Assembly (NCBI GenBank): GCA_958427355.1
Contig: CAUACA010000004.1
Coordinates: forward strand, 56,043-120,042
Direction: 5' to 3'
DNA: 64,000 bases
Origin: an uncultured Collinsella sp.
GTDB taxonomy: Bacteria > Actinomycetota > Coriobacteriia > Coriobacteriales > Coriobacteriaceae
Shown here: one piece after another, positions 60,175-64,000 of the stretch
Layout: each line of letters begins with the position of its first letter
Position numbering within the stretch: position 1 is the first letter of the stretch
Position numbers and translations under genes: made by a program
The notes under the pieces: model-generated
What the model was told of the DNA's origin: nothing
Seen by the model: only the letters and a program-made list of their open reading frames with translations
Databases searched by the model: none

Positions 60175-61419
60175 ATGTCTAAAGGACTGAATGTACACAG
60201 CGAGATTGGTAAGCTCAAGAAAGTTGTGCTTCACCGCCCTGGTCGTGACCTTGTGAACGTAAAGGCAGAAGAGTTCGAGGATGTCTGGATTCACGACTGC
60301 TTCTATCTTGATGTGGCTCAAAAGGAGCATGATGCCTTTGCGGATCTTCTGAGGAGCGAAGGTGTTGAGGTTCTCTATATGGAGAAACTCGTTGCTGAAG
60401 CGCTGGATGCATGCCCCTCGGCTCGCGCTGAGTTTACCGATACATTTATGGCTGAGAGCGGGATTGTCAATCCTATGCTTGAGCAGGCTGTTCGTGAAAA
60501 GCTCGACGCTATTTCAGATTCGTATCAGTTTGTACTTGAGGCTATGGGGGGGTATCGTTATCGTGACCTTGAGCTGCCTCGCGTTTCGACTACGCTTAGT
60601 ATGATGGATAATGAGGATGCGAAGCCCGATGATTTGGTGTTGAAGCCTCTTCCGAGTTCATATTTCTCTCGCGATCCTCTTGCTTCCGTGGGCAAAGGCG
60701 TTCTGCTTCACCATATGTATTGGAAACAGCGAGATCGTGAAGTGCCCTTCTACGAAGCGATTTTCAAATACCATCCCGATTATGCAGGGACTCCGATTTG
60801 GTACGACCATAAGAATCCCTGGCATATCGAGGGCGGTGATGTGCTTAACATTAACGCTCATACCTTGGCTATTGGAATTAGCCAGCGAACTGAGGCGGCT
60901 GCGATTGAGGAGCTTGCAAAGAATTTGTTCTGGGGATCTGGGAATTCTGAGATCGATACCGTTTACGCTATTAAAATCCCCAACGGCTATGCTTACATGC
61001 ATCTTGACACCGTTTGCACCATGGTGGATTTCGATAAGTTCACAGTTTATCCCGGTATTTTTGAGACCCTTCGTGTTTATCGTCTGACTCGTGGTGACTC
61101 TGAGGGAATGGTCGCTGTTCAAGAGATTGATGACACGCTTGAACATATTCTTGAAATGGCTACTGGCGTGGAGAAGGTGCAGCTTATTGAGTGCGGTGCC
61201 GGCGATATGGTTGAGGCATCTCGCGAGCAGTGGAACGACGGGTCGAACACTCTTGCCGTTGCTCCTGGTAAAGTCTGTGTTTACGAGCGCAATGTTGTCA
61301 CAAATGATGAGCTCTACAAGAACGGTTTGGAACTTTTGGTCGTTCCCTCCGAGGAACTGTCCCGCGGTCGTGGTGGCCCGCGCTGCATGAGCATGCCCTT
61401 CTGGCGCGAAGATATTTAG
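60175..61419 (+). CDS. arcA: Arginine deiminase, copy 2
   Basis: A 414-residue arginine deiminase. Catalytic Cys is C404 in GGPRCMSMPFWRED; FSRDP, IEGGDV and MHLDTVCTMVD hold the other key residues. It is only moderately similar to copy 1, though both appear complete. It lies between the transporter (28 bases upstream) and OTC (32 bases downstream) and is probably in one operon with them. Two distinct enzymes may serve different conditions or substrate levels. Confidence 0.95.
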   Translation: MSKGLNVHSEIGKLKKVVLHRPGRDLVNVKAEEFEDVWIHDCFYLDVAQKEHDAFADLLRSEGVEVLYMEKLVAEALDACPSARAEFTDTFMAESGIVNPMLEQAVREKLDAISDSYQFVLEAMGGYRYRDLELPRVSTTLSMMDNEDAKPDDLVLKPLPSSYFSRDPLASVGKGVLLHHMYWKQRDREVPFYEAIFKYHPDYAGTPIWYDHKNPWHIEGGDVLNINAHTLAIGISQRTEAAAIEELAKNLFWGSGNSEIDTVYAIKIPNGYAYMHLDTVCTMVDFDKFTVYPGIFETLRVYRLTRGDSEGMVAVQEIDDTLEHILEMATGVEKVQLIECGAGDMVEASREQWNDGSNTLAVAPGKVCVYERNVVTNDELYKNGLELLVVPSEELSRGRGGPRCMSMPFWREDI

Positions 61420-61451
61420 TTGCAAATCCACTGTGATGGGAGATGGCGAAT

Positions 61452-62462
61452 ATGGGTGTTAATATCGCTGGGCGCAGTTTTCTGAAGCTGCTTGATTACA
61501 CGACGGAAGAGATTGAGTATCTGCTTGAGCTTTCTGCTAACTTCAAAAGCATGAAGCGTGCCGGTGTTCCGCATAAATACCTTGAAGGCAAGAATATTGT
61601 TTTGCTATTTGAGAAGACTTCCACGCGTACTCGCTGCGCCTTCGAAGTTGGTGCACTTGACCTTGGCATGGGTGTAACTTATTTGGATCCGGGCTCGTCT
61701 CAGATGGGCAAAAAGGAGTCGATTGAGGACACGGCTCGCGTCCTTGGCCGCATGTATGACGGAATTGAATACCGCGGCTTTGAACAGGCGAAGGTTGAGG
61801 AGCTTGCTGCAAAAGCTGGGGTTCCCGTTTGGAATGGGCTGACTACTGAATTTCACCCGACTCAAGTGCTTGCCGATATTCTGACCATGCGTGAAGAGTT
61901 TGGAGAGATTAAGGGCAGGAAACTTACATTTTTTGGTAAGGCGGCCGGAAACGTCGCTGATTCGCTCATGGTCATTTGCGCTAAGCTCGGCATTAACTAC
62001 TGTTCTTGCGGCCCAATCGGGGGAAATTCGGAGGGGGCTACATCCTATAATCCTGAACTCCTTGCAGAATGTAGTCGTATTGCGGCCGAGCATGGATCGA
62101 CGGTTACCATTACAGAGGATATTGAGGAAGGCGCTCGTGATGCCGATGTAATTTACACGGATGTTTGGGTTGGCATGGGTCAGCCCGCAGAGCTGTGGGA
62201 AAGCCGCATTAAGCTCATGTCGCCGTATCGTGTGACCGCTGAGGTGATGTCTATGGCAAAGCCCGAGGCGATTTTCCTCCACTGCCTTCCGAGCTTCCAC
62301 GATACTAATACTACTGTTGGTGCCGAAATTGCTGAGAAGTTTGGAGTTACCGAAATGGAAGTCACGGACGAGGTTTTTGAGTCCGATAAGTCTCGTGTTT
62401 TCCAAGAAGCGGAGAATCGCATGCATACGATTAAGGCGGTGATGTACGCAACGCTTAAGTAG
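61452..62462 (+). CDS. arcB: Ornithine carbamoyltransferase, catabolic type likely
   Basis: A 336-residue OTC. The carbamoyl-phosphate site STRTR is at 57-61, HPTQ in TEFHPTQVLAD, and the ornithine/Cys region HCLPSFHD. In the deiminase pathway it runs backwards, splitting citrulline into ornithine and carbamoyl phosphate. ATG 61452 is chosen because GGGAG abuts ATG 61443. Carbamate kinase, the usual next gene, is absent; a terminator and queA follow. Confidence 0.93.
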   Translation: MGVNIAGRSFLKLLDYTTEEIEYLLELSANFKSMKRAGVPHKYLEGKNIVLLFEKTSTRTRCAFEVGALDLGMGVTYLDPGSSQMGKKESIEDTARVLGRMYDGIEYRGFEQAKVEELAAKAGVPVWNGLTTEFHPTQVLADILTMREEFGEIKGRKLTFFGKAAGNVADSLMVICAKLGINYCSCGPIGGNSEGATSYNPELLAECSRIAAEHGSTVTITEDIEEGARDADVIYTDVWVGMGQPAELWESRIKLMSPYRVTAEVMSMAKPEAIFLHCLPSFHDTNTTVGAEIAEKFGVTEMEVTDEVFESDKSRVFQEAENRMHTIKAVMYATLK

Positions 62463-62546
62463 CGGGGCGTTGAGAAAACAGTCGCAAATCTGTTTCCATA
62501 CTATATTTCTCTCAACAAGCTGATAGGATACAGGGGAGAATGATGC

Positions 62547-62580
62547 GCGCGTCAGTCGATTTTTTCGACTGACGCGCTTT
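62547..62580 (+). terminator. Terminator of the arc operon
   Basis: A perfect 13-bp stem (62547-62559 with 62565-62577), T-rich loop, then TTTG. It lies directly upstream of the queA ribosome site. Confidence 0.85.
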
Positions 62581-62595
62581 GTGAAAGAGGCAAAG

Positions 62596-63807
62596 ATGCG
62601 TACCGATGATTTTGACTATAACCTGCCCGAAGAGCTCATTGCCCAGGCTCCTGCCGAGCCGCGCGACTCCTGCCGCCTGCTGGTGGTGGATCGCAAGGGC
62701 TCCCAGGCGGGAACGCCGCTGGAGCACGGCGGTACCGTTGAGCACCGCATCTTCCGCGACATCATCGACTATATCGAGCCGGGCGACGTGCTCGTCATCA
62801 ATCAGACGCGCGTGATGCCGGCTCGCCTGATCGGTCGCAAAGCCGGCTCGGGCGGCGTGGTCGAGACTCTGCTGCTCAAGCGCCGCGAGGACGTGGATCC
62901 GTTGGGCCATGTTTGGGAGTGCTTGGTCAAGCCGGGCAAGCGCCTGAAGCCCGGTGCTCATATTGAGTATCGCGCCGGTGGCGCCCATGCGCCCGAGGGG
63001 GCTCCCGTGGTGCTGACGGCCGAGGTTGTCGACTTTGTCACCGATAGCCGCGGCGGCCGTCTGGTGCGTTTTGAGCCGGCCGGTTGCAATGCCGCCGGCG
63101 ACCCGCGCACGCTCGACGAGGCCATCCACGCTGCCGGTCACGTGCCGCTGCCGCCCTACATTACCGATTACGAGGGCGATCCCGAGAAGTACCAGACCGT
63201 CTACGCCATGAAGGAGGAGCACTCGGCCGCTGCTCCCACGGCTGGCCTGCACTTCACGCCCGAGCTCATGGCTGCAATTGAGGCCAAGGGCGCCAAGTTT
63301 GCCGCCGTCGAGCTCGAGGTGGGTATCGATACCTTCCGTCTGGTGGAGGAGGACGACCCCACGCAGCACGTGATGCACACGGAGCGCTATCATGTGTCGC
63401 AGGAGGTTGTCGACGCCGTGCATAAGGCGAAGGCCGAGGGTCATCGTGTGATCGCCGTCGGCACTACCGCGGTGCGCTCGCTCGAGAGCGCGTTTGACAC
63501 GGACGCGCCGGTGTCCGATCCGGCCGTGACGGCGCGCTATTTTGAAGGCCGCGAGGACGGGGCCGATACGCTTGGCCGCGGTGACATCGTGGTGCGCGAG
63601 AACGCCACGACGCAGCTTTACCTCATGCCCGGCTCGACCTATCACGTGGTCGATGCGCTGATCACGAACTTCCATGTGCCGCGCTCCACGCTCATGATGC
63701 TCGTGAGCGCGCTTGCCACCCGCGACCAGATCATGGATGCCTACGCCGCTGCCATCGAGGAGCGCTACCGCTTCTTCAGCTTTGGCGACGCCATGCTCAT
63801 TTTGTAA
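62596..63807 (+). CDS. queA: S-adenosylmethionine:tRNA ribosyltransferase-isomerase QueA
   Basis: A 403-residue enzyme that adds the epoxycyclopentanediol ring to preQ1 in tRNA, making epoxyqueuosine, which QueH (55.9 kb) then reduces. Family blocks are FDYNLPEELIAQ (6-17), DVLVINQTRVMPARL, GLHFTPELM, HVMHTERYHV and YLMPGSTYHVVDALITNFH near the end. AAAGAGG lies 5 bases before ATG 62596. Its stop codon overlaps a 13-bp hairpin. Confidence 0.97.
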   Translation: MRTDDFDYNLPEELIAQAPAEPRDSCRLLVVDRKGSQAGTPLEHGGTVEHRIFRDIIDYIEPGDVLVINQTRVMPARLIGRKAGSGGVVETLLLKRREDVDPLGHVWECLVKPGKRLKPGAHIEYRAGGAHAPEGAPVVLTAEVVDFVTDSRGGRLVRFEPAGCNAAGDPRTLDEAIHAAGHVPLPPYITDYEGDPEKYQTVYAMKEEHSAAAPTAGLHFTPELMAAIEAKGAKFAAVELEVGIDTFRLVEEDDPTQHVMHTERYHVSQEVVDAVHKAKAEGHRVIAVGTTAVRSLESAFDTDAPVSDPAVTARYFEGREDGADTLGRGDIVVRENATTQLYLMPGSTYHVVDALITNFHVPRSTLMMLVSALATRDQIMDAYAAAIEERYRFFSFGDAMLIL

Positions 63808-63835
63808 GTTACGCGGTTCTACGAACCGCGTAACT
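63807..63835. terminator. Perfect hairpin at the queA stop
   Basis: A perfect 13-bp stem (63807-63819 with 63823-63835) with a TAC loop. No T-run follows, so it may protect the 3' end or pause transcription rather than terminate. Confidence 0.5.
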
Positions 63836-63847
63836 GCTCGACGCTGC

Positions 63848-63946
63848 GCGGGCCGCATTTGGACAATCTGACGTTCAACTTTAAGGGCGCGACCAGAAGG
63901 TCAGCGCCCTTTCGTTTCACGTCACCTTGTCTCAAATGCGGCCCGC
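63848..63946. repeat. Nested inverted repeat enclosing a terminator-like hairpin
   Basis: Outer arms GCGGGCCGCATTT (63848-63860) and AAATGCGGCCCGC (63934-63946) pair perfectly for 13 bases, with partial pairing continuing inward to about 63873/63919. Inside, AGGGCGC/GCGCCCT and GACC/GGTC (63884-63910) form a hairpin followed by TTCGTTTC. The element may be a REP-like repeat or the end of queA's transcript. Confidence 0.5.
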
Positions 63947-64000
63947 TCGCTCATATGACCCAATCCGCTGTCAAGAGCCACAATGGCCCCGCCGACCGCT

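Overview
The window is a contiguous, gene-dense, high-GC chromosomal segment with short intergenic gaps. It looks like an anaerobic gut actinobacterium of the class Coriobacteriia, most like Collinsella. I infer this from base composition, AddAB-type recombination, a class II superoxide reductase, an arginine deiminase cluster, LPxTG-like and DUF4430 surface proteins, and an adjacent FchA/FolD folate pair. I could not run a database search, so the genus is an inference. No rRNA, tRNA, CRISPR array, prophage or complete insertion sequence was found.

Layout. 0.3-5.5 kb: M42 aminopeptidase, tRNA thiolase MnmA, cysteine synthase with a divergent Rrf2 regulator, a holin-like membrane protein and a TrpR-like YerC regulator. 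5.7-24.9 kb: DNA maintenance, with AddB-AddA, DNA polymerase III alpha, a SWIM/SNF2 helicase and RuvC-RuvA-RuvB, interrupted by superoxide reductase and a degenerate NAD synthetase-like protein. 25-31 kb: formate-THF ligase, a one-pass membrane protein, a cation exporter, a zinc-ribbon protein and a small PH-like protein. 31-35 kb: a secreted PI-PLC gene whose in-frame cell-wall anchor is cut off by one TAG, and a lipoprotein. 35-41 kb: FchA-FolD, a MITE-like AT-rich inverted-repeat element, a C69 dipeptidase and a UbiB/ABC1 kinase pair. 40.9-45.9 kb: a cobalamin-riboswitch-like leader followed by two large DUF4430 surface proteins. 46-57 kb: two GtrA proteins, class III FBPase, DegV, a TIM-barrel protein, an rRNA methyltransferase, a MetRS-like ligase with an abnormal KMSKS loop, a DUF3267 protein and QueH. 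56.5-62.5 kb: a lower-GC arginine deiminase region with two different ArcA genes, a transporter, OTC and a repressor, with twin operator-like sites in the divergent promoter. 62.6-63.8 kb: QueA.

How the genes work together. Fhs, FchA and FolD cover formate to methylene-THF. FolD lacks the Lys and Gln used for cyclohydrolase, so FchA probably supplies that step. ArcA, the antiporter and OTC make an arginine-to-ornithine plus carbamoyl-phosphate route, but carbamate kinase is missing here. The riboswitch and DUF4430 proteins suggest a surface cobalamin-capture system. MnmA, QueH and QueA modify tRNA wobble positions. The most interesting items are the riboswitch/DUF4430 locus, the TAG-split PI-PLC, the FchA/FolD division of labour, the NAD synthetase pseudoenzyme, the twin operators of the arc region, and two families of dispersed inverted repeats.
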